Positions 1 through 7,146 of a DNA stretch of 13,594 nt are shown one piece after another (the stretch's first letter is position 1; every line of letters begins with the position of its first letter). The notes beneath the pieces are model-generated. The model was not told the DNA's origin. It was given only the letters and a program-made list of their open reading frames with translations, and searched no databases. Source of the stretch: an uncultured Collinsella sp. (GTDB taxonomy: Bacteria; Actinomycetota; Coriobacteriia; Coriobacteriales; Coriobacteriaceae); assembly GCA_902495545.1 (NCBI GenBank), contig CABUXM010000059.1, positions 1 to 13,594 of the forward strand, in the 5' to 3' direction. Position numbers and translations under genes: made by a program.

Positions 1-792
1 CCCCAGGATGCCACGGACAGTCTGGGCAGCCGCTGCCGGGCGATCGCGCAGGCCGTTGTGCGCGCCGGGAACCATTACGAGCGGACAGTCCAAAAGCTCA
101 GCCGCTATCCTCGTTCCCGCCTCGCGAGGCGTACCAATCGAGAGCTCGCCCAAAAGCACGGCGGCCACCGTTTTCGACGCACGAACGCTATCCCAATCGG
201 GAACGCAGGTCATAGTAATCCCGTATTCGTTTGCCATGAAACTGCGGCCGTTGCGCAGGGCATGCTTGGCTTCTGCCTCGGTTAACTTGGGGGCCTCAGG
301 GTCCGAATCGCCGATGGCGCCCAGGAAGGCCCGTAATGCCCGGGAGACCTTTCCCGCGGCGATCATCTCGAGCAAAACCGGGGCCGCGCCCAGGCCGGCG
401 CCCTCATCCGTCACGGCGGGTTCATGCAGGATCGTACGCGAGATTATGGCGGGGTTTGCACGGAGAAGCTCCAGGGCCACCAACGTACCGGCACTGTGCG
501 CAAGCACGTTTGCCGGAGCGCCAATATGCTCGATAACAGCTTGCAGGTCGGCGGCTTGGGCGGCGAGGTCGTAGCGTCCGTCTGCAGCGTCGCCACTCTC
601 GCCGCAACCGCGGCGGTCGTAGGCAATGACGCGATAGTCACAGGCGAGCTCGCGGGCAATGGCGTCAAAAAAGACGCCGTCGACGCAGGCGCCGTGAACG
701 CACACCAAGGCGGGTGCATCAGACGACGCATCCGGGCCGGCATACTCGCGGCAGGCGATCGTGGTGCCCGCGTTCTCGACCGTAAAATCCAT
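1..792 (-). CDS. Alpha/beta hydrolase, 3' end beyond left edge
   Basis: Reading leftward from 792 there are 264 codons without a stop, so the gene runs off the window and its C-terminus is missing. The protein has the alpha/beta hydrolase order: an oxyanion-hole HG (residues 33-34, in LVCVHGACVDG), the YDRRGCGES segment (58-66), a nucleophile elbow VLAHSAGTLVA with Ser100, a possible acid at Glu216 (LLGELS), and a C-terminal PGAHNGLRDRP with candidate catalytic His245. The elbow reads A-H-S-A-G, not the usual G-x-S-x-G. The ATG at 792 is preferred because a run of six G lies 6 nt upstream; in-frame ATGs at 819, 831 and 855 have poorer sites. No signal peptide is visible, so it is probably a cytosolic esterase-like or lipase-like enzyme of unknown substrate. 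It is divergent from the radical SAM gene. Confidence 0.85.
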   Translation of the reverse strand, partial: MDFTVENAGTTIACREYAGPDASSDAPALVCVHGACVDGVFFDAIARELACDYRVIAYDRRGCGESGDAADGRYDLAAQAADLQAVIEHIGAPANVLAHSAGTLVALELLRANPAIISRTILHEPAVTDEGAGLGAAPVLLEMIAAGKVSRALRAFLGAIGDSDPEAPKLTEAEAKHALRNGRSFMANEYGITMTCVPDWDSVRASKTVAAVLLGELSIGTPREAGTRIAAELLDCPLVMVPGAHNGLRDRPAAAAQTVRGILG

Positions 793-1018
793 GTTGTGCC
801 CCCCATCATCAATGCCCATCCAGTTGTACATCAGTACGGTTGGATGGACCCGCATTTCCTTACGCCTTGTTAACAGATTAACTGTACCTGACACGAGACT
901 TTTCATAGCACCGCATAATGAGCGACGTGAAAAAACGAAACTTGTAAAGCAAGAGCCCACGCCTTGCTTTGGAGCCGATGCTATGCTTAGGCACAATTGT
1001 CTTGAGGAGCATATGCCT
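793..1018. other. Divergent intergenic region, hydrolase / radical SAM
   Basis: This 226-bp gap should hold promoters for both flanking genes. A hairpin with 8-bp perfect arms (946-953 and 963-970, loop of 9) lies about 50 nt before the radical SAM start. A TATGCT at 982-987 could be a -10 for the plus-strand gene, but no convincing -35 is visible. The only reading frames that cross this gap are antisense shadows or 5' extensions without a ribosome binding site. Confidence 0.35.
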
Positions 1019-1795
1019 ATGTCTACGTTTTTGAATGCCAGCCCCATCTTTGGGCCCGTTCGCAGCCGTCGTCTTGGCCTCTCGCTCGGCGTCAACATGA
1101 TGCCGGCCAGCGGCAAAATCTGCACGTTCGACTGCATTTACTGCGAAAACGGCCTCAACGCCGAGCGCCCCTGCCACGAGCCGTATAACACGGCTGCCGT
1201 GGTACTCGACGCGCTCGAGGCAAAGCTGCGCGAGATGGCAGCCGAGGGCGAGCTCCCCGATGTGATCACCTTCGCAGGCAACGGCGAGCCCACCGCCGCG
1301 CCGGAGTTTCCGCAGGCCATCGCCGGTGCCGTCGCGCTGCGCGACCAGCTGGCCCCAAACACCAAGATCGCCGTGCTTTCCAACGGCACGCGCGCCGACC
1401 GCCCCCAGGTGCACGATGCGCTCATGATGGTCGACGACAACATCCTCAAGCTCGATACCGTCGACCCGGCGTTTATCCAGCTGCTCGACCAGCCTGTTGG
1501 CCCCTACGACGTCGAGCACCAGATCGAGACGTTCGCAAGCTTTGACGGTCACATTATTATTCAGACGATCTTTTTGACCGGCGAGTATCAGGGCAAGCCC
1601 ATCGACAACACCGGCGAGGAGTACGTTGCCCCCTGGCTCGCGGCACTTGAGCGCATTCGCCCGCAGGAGGCGACCATCTACACGGTGGCGCGCGAGACGC
1701 CGATCGCCGGCCTTGCCAAAGCAGCGCCCGAGGTGCTCGACACGATTGCCGCACGTGTGCGTGCCCTCGGCATTCCCTGCCAGGTGAGCTACTAG
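1019..1795 (+). CDS. Radical SAM protein, COG0731-like
   Basis: 258 residues. The radical SAM cluster motif is CTFDCIYC with Cys35, Cys39 and Cys42, which would bind a 4Fe-4S cluster and S-adenosylmethionine. Before it is the FGPVRSRRLGLSLG segment (residues 11-24), which I recognise from the COG0731 group (wyosine-synthase-like radical SAM proteins of bacteria). FAGNGEPTAAP (85-95) matches the glycine-rich SAM-contact strand of the superfamily. The reaction is unknown for the bacterial members, so no function is assigned. The start at 1019 is chosen because GAGGAG (1004-1009) is 9 nt upstream; the ATG at 1013 is only 3 nt from it. A longer in-frame extension to 761 overlaps the divergent hydrolase and is not credible. 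The gene appears to be monocistronic and is followed by a palindromic repeat. Confidence 0.88.
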   Translation: MSTFLNASPIFGPVRSRRLGLSLGVNMMPASGKICTFDCIYCENGLNAERPCHEPYNTAAVVLDALEAKLREMAAEGELPDVITFAGNGEPTAAPEFPQAIAGAVALRDQLAPNTKIAVLSNGTRADRPQVHDALMMVDDNILKLDTVDPAFIQLLDQPVGPYDVEHQIETFASFDGHIIIQTIFLTGEYQGKPIDNTGEEYVAPWLAALERIRPQEATIYTVARETPIAGLAKAAPEVLDTIAARVRALGIPCQVSY

Positions 1796-1836
1796 CAAAA
1801 CCACGCAGCAGCTCGTGCCCGCCATCCCACTCCATC

Positions 1837-1903
1837 AGCTGCGGTGATATAGTTCCTGTTTATGCTGTTAAACCGCTTAAATCGGAACTATATCACCGCA
1901 ACT
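1837..1903. repeat. 64-bp-class palindromic repeat, copy 1
   Basis: The arms at 1837-1856 and 1884-1903 are complementary over 20 positions with one mismatch; the inner 17 bp (1840-1856 with 1884-1900, TGCGGTGATATAGTTCC) pair perfectly. The loop is 27 nt. Related copies lie at 7351-7421 and 8601-8663. This copy lies 42 nt after the radical SAM stop and 53 nt before the map start. The right arm is followed by ACTTTTATGG, so it could also act as a weak terminator. Confidence 0.85.
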
Positions 1904-1924
1904 TTTATGGACGCGTGGGTGGGC

Positions 1925-1930
1925 TATACT
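1925..1930 (+). promoter_or_regulatory. Possible -10 box for map
   Basis: TATACT lies 25 nt before the map start codon, a sensible distance for a short leader. The -35 region is weak (TTTTAT-like at about 1903-1908) and overlaps the end of the palindromic repeat. The call rests on the -10 alone. Confidence 0.35.
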
Positions 1931-1955
1931 AGCTGCGGATGAAAGGAAGTTAGCC

Positions 1956-2843
1956 ATGTATGACAAAGGACCCGTGCCCGGCCGCAACGACGCCTGCTGG
2001 TGCGGCAGCGGAAAAAAATATAAGAAATGCCATAGCGCCTTCGACGAGCGCCTCGAGCGCCTGTGGGAGGAGGGCTGGGAGGTTCTGCCCCGCACGCTCT
2101 ACAAGACGCCCGCCGACATCGAGGGCATCAAGCGCTCCGCCGCCATCAACGTAGGCGTGCTCGACTACGTAGGCGAGCACATCGCCGCAGGCATGACCAC
2201 CAACCAGATCGACCAGATGATCTACGACTACACCGTCGAGCACGGTGGTACGCCGGCCGACCTCAACTACGAAGGCTACCCCAAGAGCGTATGCACCTCG
2301 ATCAACGATGTGGTCTGTCACGGTATCCCCTGCGATACGGACGTGCTGCACGAGGGCGACATCATCAACGTGGACTGCTCCACGATTTTGGACGGCTACT
2401 TTAGCGACTCGAGCCGCATGTTCTGCATCGGCGAGGTCTCGGCCGAGCGCCAGCGCCTGGTCGACGTCACCCGCGCCAGCGTGGAAGCGGGCCTGGCTGC
2501 CGTCAAGCCGTGGCTGCCGCTCTCCGTCATGGCCGAGGCCGTGCAGAAGACGGTCGAGGACGCCGGATTTAGCGTGGTTCGCGAGTACGGCGGACACGGC
2601 ATCGGTAAGGAGTTCCACGAGGACCCGTTTGTGGGCTTTACCACCGAGGCACCCGATGTGGACACCATCATGGCTCCGGGCATGGTCTTTACCATTGAGC
2701 CCATGGTCAACGCCGGAGCGCCCGACATTAAGATTAGCAAGGGTGACGGTTGGTGCGTGCGCACCAAGGACGGCAGCGATTCGGCCCAGTGCGAGGTACA
2801 GCTCGTGGTGACCGAGGACGGCTACGAGCTGCTGAGCTGGTAG
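1956..2843 (+). CDS. map: Type I methionine aminopeptidase with SEC-C motif
   Basis: 295 residues; removes the initiator methionine from nascent proteins. The catalytic domain (about 50-295) has all five metal ligands of the family: Asp140 (INVDCS), Asp151 (YFSDSS), His214 (GGHGIG), Glu248 (TIEPM) and Glu280 (AQCEVQ). The two further active-site histidines are His122 (VCHGIP) and His221 (FHEDP). The N-terminus has a SEC-C type zinc motif, CWCGSGKKYKKCH, with Cys14, Cys16, Cys25 and His26. This form is known in several Gram-positive groups and may help ribosome or nascent-chain binding (inference). AAGGAAG at 1943-1949 lies 6 nt before the ATG. The gene ends at a very strong terminator, so it is probably a single transcription unit and not part of a ribosomal-protein operon, where map is often found. 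Confidence 0.97.
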   Translation: MYDKGPVPGRNDACWCGSGKKYKKCHSAFDERLERLWEEGWEVLPRTLYKTPADIEGIKRSAAINVGVLDYVGEHIAAGMTTNQIDQMIYDYTVEHGGTPADLNYEGYPKSVCTSINDVVCHGIPCDTDVLHEGDIINVDCSTILDGYFSDSSRMFCIGEVSAERQRLVDVTRASVEAGLAAVKPWLPLSVMAEAVQKTVEDAGFSVVREYGGHGIGKEFHEDPFVGFTTEAPDVDTIMAPGMVFTIEPMVNAGAPDIKISKGDGWCVRTKDGSDSAQCEVQLVVTEDGYELLSW

Positions 2844-2852
2844 CCGTGGATG

Positions 2853-2904
2853 CGCCGGGCTTCGCGATGGATATGTTTACCATCGCGAAGCCCGGCGTTT
2901 TATT
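2853..2904 (+). terminator. Strong intrinsic terminator after map
   Basis: A perfect 18-bp stem (2853-2870 with 2880-2897), a 9-nt loop (ATATGTTTA) and a T-rich tail from 2898 (TTTTATTT). It begins 9 nt after the map stop codon and should uncouple map from the next gene. Confidence 0.93.
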
Positions 2905-2908
2905 TGAA

Positions 2909-2960
2909 CGTTTTGCCTGATAAAACCTGCCAAAAATGAACCTGTCCCTTTTTGGCAGGT
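2909..2960 (+). repeat. 51-bp dispersed repeat, copy A
   Basis: Contains GATAAAACCTGCC, then AAAAATGAACCTGTCCC, then TTTTTGGCAGGT. The arms at 2925-2936 and 2949-2960 pair perfectly over 12 bp with a 12-nt loop. The 5' flank CGTTTTGCCT is also partly shared with the other copies (4118-4169, 8997-9047, 12569-12619). Here the repeat ends only 5 nt before the ribosome binding site of the dehydrogenase gene, so it lies in that gene's promoter or leader. Confidence 0.93.
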
Positions 2961-2979
2961 CGAGCGGAGAGGACTGCTT

Positions 2980-3915
2980 GTGAACATCCTGGTTTTGCTG
3001 CCCGTCAACGACCGTCATCGCGCAATTCTTGAGTCGAGCGCTCCGGGCGAGGACTTTATCTACACGAGCTCCGACGCCGCCACGCGCGAGCAGGTCGCTG
3101 ATGCCGACGTGATCTTGGGCAACATCGACCCTGACATGCTCACGGCATGCGAGCACCTCCAGCTGTTGCAACTGCAGACCGCGGGCTATGACGACTACCT
3201 TGCCGCCGGCACCGTGCCGGCCGACGCCAAACTGTCTTGCTCGGTGGGCGCCTACGGCCAGGCCGTAAGCGAGCACATGTTTGCCATGGTGCTGTCTATG
3301 ATGAAACGCCTGCCCGGCTACCAGGACCTGCAGCGCGAGCATCGCTGGGAGGACTTGGGCGCGGTCACCTCGCTCAAAAACGCCAACGTGCTGGTGCTGG
3401 GCGCGGGCGATATCGGCGGCCACTTTGCCACGCTCTGCCGCAGCATGGGCGCGCACGTCCGCGGCATCAAGCGCCATCCGCTCGTCTACCCCATTGTGTT
3501 TGAGGACATGGACGGCATGGACGCCCTGCCCGAGCGCCTGGCCGAGGCTGACATCGTCGCATCCTTTATGCCCAGCACGCCCGAGACCCGCGGTCTGGCG
3601 AACGCCGAGTTCTTCGCCGCGATGAAACCAGGCGCCTTCTTTGCCAACGGCGGCCGCGGCGACCTTGTTGTTGCCGACGATCTGGTTGCCGCTCTTGAGT
3701 CCGGACACCTTGCCGGTGCCGCGGTCGACGTCACCGACCCCGAGCCGCTGCCTGAGACAAGCCCCCTGTGGGATGCGCCCAACATGCTCATCACACCGCA
3801 CGTCTCGGGCTGGTTCCACCTGGCCGCCACGCTCAACAATGTGGTCGACATCGCCGCGGAGAACCTGCGTCACCTGCAGGCGGGCGAAACGCTTCGCTGC
3901 TGGATCGAGCATTAG
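2980..3915 (+). CDS. D-isomer-specific 2-hydroxyacid dehydrogenase
   Basis: 311 residues, about normal length for the family, which reduces 2-keto acids or oxidises D-2-hydroxy acids with NAD(P). The Rossmann nucleotide motif is VLGAGDIGGHFA with glycines 141, 143 and 146. The catalytic triad is visible as Arg226 (NGGRGDLV), Glu255 (TDPEPLP) and His274 (ITPHVSG). Lys164-Arg165 follow the second strand of the fold where the cofactor 2'-phosphate or ribose would bind, so NADPH is possible. The substrate cannot be read from the sequence. The start is GTG at 2980, with GGAGAGG (2966-2972) 7 nt upstream. It stands alone between two terminators, with repeat copy A directly before its ribosome binding site. 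Confidence 0.93.
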   Translation: MNILVLLPVNDRHRAILESSAPGEDFIYTSSDAATREQVADADVILGNIDPDMLTACEHLQLLQLQTAGYDDYLAAGTVPADAKLSCSVGAYGQAVSEHMFAMVLSMMKRLPGYQDLQREHRWEDLGAVTSLKNANVLVLGAGDIGGHFATLCRSMGAHVRGIKRHPLVYPIVFEDMDGMDALPERLAEADIVASFMPSTPETRGLANAEFFAAMKPGAFFANGGRGDLVVADDLVAALESGHLAGAAVDVTDPEPLPETSPLWDAPNMLITPHVSGWFHLAATLNNVVDIAAENLRHLQAGETLRCWIEH

Positions 3916-3918
3916 GGT

Positions 3919-3942
3919 TCCGCCGTTCTAACGAACGGCGGA
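3919..3942 (+). repeat. GC-rich hairpin after the dehydrogenase
   Basis: Perfect 10-bp arms TCCGCCGTTC and GAACGGCGGA around a TAAC loop, starting 3 nt after the stop codon. It has no T tract, so alone it is not a classical terminator. It may protect the mRNA 3' end or act with the terminator 44 nt further on. Confidence 0.7.
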
Positions 3943-3985
3943 CCGGTCGACGCTGCGAGCCGCCCAGAGCGACAAATTGTCATTC

Positions 3986-4027
3986 AAAAGGCAAGGCATG
4001 ACCAGAAGGTCTATGCCTTGCCTTTTT
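3986..4027 (+). terminator. Intrinsic terminator after the dehydrogenase
   Basis: Arms AAAAGGCAAGGCAT (3986-3999) and ATGCCTTGCCTTTT (4013-4026) pair perfectly over 14 bp. A further ACC/GGT pairing lies inside around an AGAA loop, and T's run to 4027. The A-rich 5' side means it could also work in the minus direction. Confidence 0.9.
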
Positions 4028-4277
4028 CATGCCAACTTGTTCGCTCTGGACGTCGCTCGCTGACGTTTGCTCAACCCGCGGTGTGTTAACAATTCTGTCC
4101 AGCTGTTGGCATTGCGGCATTTGTCCAGATAAAACCTGCCAAAAATGAACCTGTCCCTTTTTGGTAGGTTTGGCGCAATGGAGTCAGGTTGGCTTGCGCT
4201 ATACCGGTAGTTCTGTCTGCGACACTCTCGCCAAAGTGATATCAAACATACATCTAGCGTTTTCGACACTTCGCTTA
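4028..4277. other. Gene-free gap with repeat copy B
   Basis: About 250 bp between the dehydrogenase terminator and the end of the minus-strand small ORF. It holds repeat copy B (4118-4169), which reads as a terminator for the minus-strand operon. I see no convincing gene in the rest. Short reading frames here have no ribosome binding site, and one of them gains its apparent coding look from the repeat. Confidence 0.6.
4118..4169 (+). repeat. 51-bp dispersed repeat, copy B; likely terminator for minus-strand operon
   Basis: Same element as copy A: GATAAAACCTGCC starts at 4128, and the arms are 4134-4145 and 4158-4169, with one C-to-T change in the right arm. On the minus strand the stem is followed by TTTTATC, the form of an intrinsic terminator. 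It lies 109 nt past the stop of the last minus-strand gene (4278), so it could end the M18 peptidase operon. Its flank TTTGTCCAGAT matches TTTGCCCAGAT of copy C. Confidence 0.9.
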
Positions 4278-4460
4278 TTAGAGCCAGTCCGTCTCCTCGT
4301 CATAGCGGTCCGAATAGGCGTTACGCTTGAGTTCTTCAGCACTCGTTGGTCGCGCCTTGGACACGTCGACCCCTGACTCATGGCAAGCGGCGACGAACAG
4401 CTGTAAACCCCGATCAATAAGCTGAGCCCCACGCTCGGCCTTCATTTCTTCGGCTCGCAT
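4278..4460 (-). CDS. Small acidic protein coupled to the M18 peptidase
   Basis: 60 residues, not recognised. The ATG directly follows the M18 peptidase stop codon (TAAATG), and GGAG inside the last peptidase codons lies 6 nt upstream of it, a textbook coupled start. The first half is predicted helical (EEMKAERGAQLIDRGLQLFV) and the C-terminus is acidic and aromatic (YSDRYDEETDWL). There is no membrane segment or signal peptide. Conserved placement would suggest a small cytosolic partner, but no function can be given. The coding potential looks better than that of the overlapping frames. The main doubt is its small size. Confidence 0.65.
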   Translation of the reverse strand: MRAEEMKAERGAQLIDRGLQLFVAACHESGVDVSKARPTSAEELKRNAYSDRYDEETDWL

Positions 4461-5846
4461 TTAGAGCTCCACGCTTTCGGCGCCGTTGATGGTTAGGTTT
4501 CGCTCGTAGAAGGCGGTGAGAGCGCGGATGGCGTACATCACGTCGCGTACGCCGCCGGTCTCGTAGCTCGAATGCATGGCCAGCTGCGGCAGGCCCACGT
4601 CCACGGCATGCATGCTCGCCTGCATGTTCGACAGGTTGCCGAGCGTGGAGCCACCCGCCATATCACTCTTGTTGGCGAAGGCCTGCGTGGGCACGTCGGC
4701 GTCATCGCAAATAGCCTGGAACACCGCGCGGCTAAAGGCGTCGGTGCAGTAGTGCTGGTTGGCAGCCTCCTTGATGACGATGCCGCCGTTGAGCACAACC
4801 TGGTTGCGTGCATCGCACTTCTCGGCGTGGTTGGGGTGCACGGCATGTGCATTGTCGCAGCTCACGAGCATCGAGGCGGCAAGCGCACGGTGGTACGACT
4901 CGTCGTCAAAACCCAGCGAACCGTTAATGCGGCGCAGCGCGTCGGCCAAGAACGTCGACATGGCGCCCTGCTTGGTCTCGGAGCCAACCTCCTCATTATC
5001 AAAGCAGCAGAAGACCGAAACATCGTGCGCGTTCTCGGCACCCAAAAATGCCTGCAGCGCGGTGTAGGCGCAGGCCAGGTCGTCAAGCTTGGGCGTCGAG
5101 ATAAACTCGTCGGCCCAGCCCCAAATGCGCGCATCCTGACGATTGACCAGGAACAGATCGCGGCCCAGAATCTGCTCGGGCTCAACGTCCAGCTCGTCGG
5201 CGATCAGAGCATCAAAGTCGCCCTGCTTAAGGTCGCCAGCGCTGATGAGCGGGCACAGGTCGACGGCTCGGTTGGGCGCAAAGCCCTCGTTAACGCCGCG
5301 GTTCATATGGATGGCAAGGCTCGGAATGATAGCAACCTCGCGCTCGGTGGCAAGCAGGCGGCTCTCGATACGGTCGCCCTCGCGCACCAGCACACGTCCG
5401 GCCAGCGCCAGCGGGCGGTCGAACCAGGTGTAGTCGATCATGCCGCCGTAGGCCTCGGTGTTCAGGCGCAGCGTCTCGCCCGCGCCGTCGAGCTCGGGCA
5501 CGGCCTTGACCTTAAACGTCGGCGAATCGCTGTGCGACGCCGTAAGTTGAAAATGATAGTCACCGGCAACGCCGTCCTCGCCCCACGTCGCGGCCAGGTC
5601 CTCGCCCACCTTAAAGGCAACAACGCTCGAGGTGTTGCGCTGCGTGTAATAACGCCCGCCCGGCTCGATGTCCCATGCCGCGTTCTCGGGCAGGTAGGTA
5701 AAGCCCGCCTCGTCGAGCTCGGCCATAATGGTCGCCGCCGTATGGAACATGCTGGGGCATGCCTCGATAAAGTCGATAAGGTCGTTGGCAGCCTCGATAT
5801 CGTCGGCCGTCACGTGCGCGCACTCGGGCGCTTCCTGATCCGTCAT
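4461..5846 (-). CDS. M18 family aminopeptidase (aspartyl aminopeptidase-like)
   Basis: 461 residues; a cytosolic dinuclear zinc exopeptidase of the M18 family, which removes N-terminal residues (often acidic ones in characterised members). Metal and catalytic residues are visible as His105 and Asp107 (TASHSDSPTFKV), Asp255 (TPKLDDLACA), Glu285-Glu286 (FDNEEVGSETKQG), Asp331 (SCDNAHAVHPN) and His425 (QLAMHSSYETGG). The start at 5846 (MTDQEAPEC) is preferred because AAGGGGAG lies just upstream. An in-frame ATG at 5915 would add 23 residues that look unlike the family and has no such site. It is the first gene of a two-gene unit with the 60-residue protein and is divergent from pfkA. Confidence 0.95.
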   Translation of the reverse strand: MTDQEAPECAHVTADDIEAANDLIDFIEACPSMFHTAATIMAELDEAGFTYLPENAAWDIEPGGRYYTQRNTSSVVAFKVGEDLAATWGEDGVAGDYHFQLTASHSDSPTFKVKAVPELDGAGETLRLNTEAYGGMIDYTWFDRPLALAGRVLVREGDRIESRLLATEREVAIIPSLAIHMNRGVNEGFAPNRAVDLCPLISAGDLKQGDFDALIADELDVEPEQILGRDLFLVNRQDARIWGWADEFISTPKLDDLACAYTALQAFLGAENAHDVSVFCCFDNEEVGSETKQGAMSTFLADALRRINGSLGFDDESYHRALAASMLVSCDNAHAVHPNHAEKCDARNQVVLNGGIVIKEAANQHYCTDAFSRAVFQAICDDADVPTQAFANKSDMAGGSTLGNLSNMQASMHAVDVGLPQLAMHSSYETGGVRDVMYAIRALTAFYERNLTINGAESVEL

Positions 5847-6066
5847 GCTCTCCCCTTTCGCTGGGTTGATGGTCCCCTCCAGCATACCCCGATGTGCCAG
5901 CACCGCACTCTTCATTCCGTGCTTAATTCCGCGTTGCCCACCGGCTTGCGAATTTCTAACATTGCTTACATTTCTCTACGCTTGAGCTAACACGTTTTAC
6001 CCCCGCATCAACAGTGTGCGGGGGTAAACTTATGCGCATGTTATAACTTGCCCGGAAGGATTCACC
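5847..6066. promoter_or_regulatory. Divergent promoter region, M18 peptidase / pfkA
   Basis: 220 bp that must start both transcription units. The clearest element is the perfect palindrome at 5996-6028. A TTATAAC at 6041-6047 could be a -10, but a start there would leave a leader of only about 15 nt before the pfkA ATG. GGAAGGA at 6054-6060 is the pfkA ribosome binding site. No clear -35 is seen. Confidence 0.45.
5996..6028. repeat. Perfect palindrome upstream of pfkA
   Basis: Arms TTTACCCCCGCA (5996-6007) and TGCGGGGGTAAA (6017-6028) pair perfectly over 12 bp around a 9-nt loop. There is no T tract after the stem on the plus strand. The palindrome ends 38 nt before the pfkA ATG and 12 nt before a TTATAA hexamer. 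It could be an operator or a leader hairpin; the sequence alone does not separate these. Confidence 0.8.
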
Positions 6067-7146
6067 ATGCTTAGGATCGGTCTTCTTACTAGTGGCGGCG
6101 ACTGCCAGGCGCTCAACGCCACCATGCGCGGCATCGTCAAAACGCTTATGACCAATAGCGAAGAACCTATCGAGATCTACGGTTTTGAGGACGGCTACCA
6201 GGGCCTTATCTACAGCAGATTCCGCGTCATGTCGCCCGCCGATTTTAGCGGCATCCTCACCCGCGGCGGCACCATCCTGGGCACGAGCCGCACGCCGTTC
6301 AAGCGTCTGGACACTCCCGAGGCCGACGGCGTCGAGAAGGTGCCGGCAATGGTCCACACCTATCACAAGCTGCAGCTCGACTGCCTGTTTATGCTGGGCG
6401 GCAACGGCTCCACCAAGACCGCCAACCGTCTGCGCGAAGAGGGCCTCAACGTTATCGCTCTGCCCAAGACCATCGATAACGACACCTGGGGCACCGAGAT
6501 GACGTTTGGCTTTACGAGCGCCATCGACGTCGCCACCAAGTGCATCGACGACATCCACACCACCGCCTCGAGCCACGGCCGCGTGTTCGTTATCGAGATC
6601 ATGGGGCACAAGGTTGGCTGGATCCCGCTGTACGCCGGCGTTGCGGGTGGCGCGGACGTCATCCTGATTCCCGAGATCCCCTACGACATGGACCAGGTCA
6701 TCAAGACCATCGAGCATCGCATGGAGACTGGCAGCCGCTTTACCATCGTGGCCGTCGCCGAGGGCGCTATCTCCAAGGAAGACGCGGCGCTGTCCAAGAA
6801 GGAGTACAAGAAGAAGCTCGCCGAGCGCACGAGCCCGTCGATCGTCTACGACATCGCCAAGGAGATCGAGGCCAAGACCGGTCGCGAGACCCGCGTCGCC
6901 ATCCCCGGCCACACGCAGCGCGGCGGTCAGCCCGACGCCCAGGACCGCATCTTTGCGACCCAGTGTGGCGTCGAAGCCGCGCTTGGCTGCCTACGCGGCG
7001 AGTTTGGCTACATGATTGCCCTGCGCGACGGCAAGATGTGCCACATGCCGCTTGAGGATGTCGCCGGCAAGCTCAAGTTTGTCGACCCCCAGAGCGATCT
7101 GGTGCGCGAGGCCAAGGCGCTGGGCATCAGCTTCGGCGACGAATAG
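6067..7146 (+). CDS. pfkA: 6-phosphofructokinase, group III-like
   Basis: 359 residues; phosphorylates fructose 6-phosphate to fructose 1,6-bisphosphate in glycolysis, in the cytosol. Motifs in order: phosphoryl-donor loop GGDCQALNATMRG (10-22), MLGGNGSTKTA (109-119), catalytic PKTIDND (133-139, Asp137 and Asp139), FVIEIMGHKVGW (174-185) and sugar-phosphate motif GHTQRGGQP (261-269). At the two positions that mark donor choice it has Gly (GGNG) and Lys (PKT). The usual Asp in GGDG is Asn. Gly favours ATP, while Lys is typical of pyrophosphate enzymes and of the mixed group III, so the donor (ATP or PPi) is uncertain. GGAAGGA lies 6 nt before the ATG. Its last two codons and stop lie inside the inverted repeat that follows. 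Confidence 0.95.
   Translation: MLRIGLLTSGGDCQALNATMRGIVKTLMTNSEEPIEIYGFEDGYQGLIYSRFRVMSPADFSGILTRGGTILGTSRTPFKRLDTPEADGVEKVPAMVHTYHKLQLDCLFMLGGNGSTKTANRLREEGLNVIALPKTIDNDTWGTEMTFGFTSAIDVATKCIDDIHTTASSHGRVFVIEIMGHKVGWIPLYAGVAGGADVILIPEIPYDMDQVIKTIEHRMETGSRFTIVAVAEGAISKEDAALSKKEYKKKLAERTSPSIVYDIAKEIEAKTGRETRVAIPGHTQRGGQPDAQDRIFATQCGVEAALGCLRGEFGYMIALRDGKMCHMPLEDVAGKLKFVDPQSDLVREAKALGISFGDE

Noticed and set aside
444..812. 122-codon minus-strand frame at the left end
   Set aside because: It overlaps the longer open frame of the alpha/beta hydrolase, which has the family motifs; the Arg/Pro/Ser-rich peptide is typical of a shifted GC-rich frame.
761..1018. 5' extension of the radical SAM gene
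   Set aside because: The added 86 residues overlap the divergent hydrolase start, lack a ribosome binding site and do not look like family sequence; GAGGAG marks the start at 1019.
878..1825. 315-codon minus-strand frame opposite the radical SAM gene
   Set aside because: It is an antisense shadow; the plus strand has the Cys motif and a good ribosome binding site.
2734..3912. 392-codon minus-strand frame opposite the dehydrogenase
   Set aside because: It covers a gene with an intact Rossmann motif and Arg-Glu-His triad, and it runs through the map terminator and repeat copy A.
3919..3942. GC hairpin taken as an SOS box or operator
   Set aside because: It holds GTTC and GAAC in the opposite order to a LexA box and lies after a stop codon, so a 3'-end hairpin is the simpler reading.
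4572..5990. 472-codon plus-strand reading frame opposite the M18 peptidase
   Set aside because: It is the antisense shadow of a gene with clear catalytic motifs; GC-rich codon bias keeps the opposite frame open. Its peptide has no family features.
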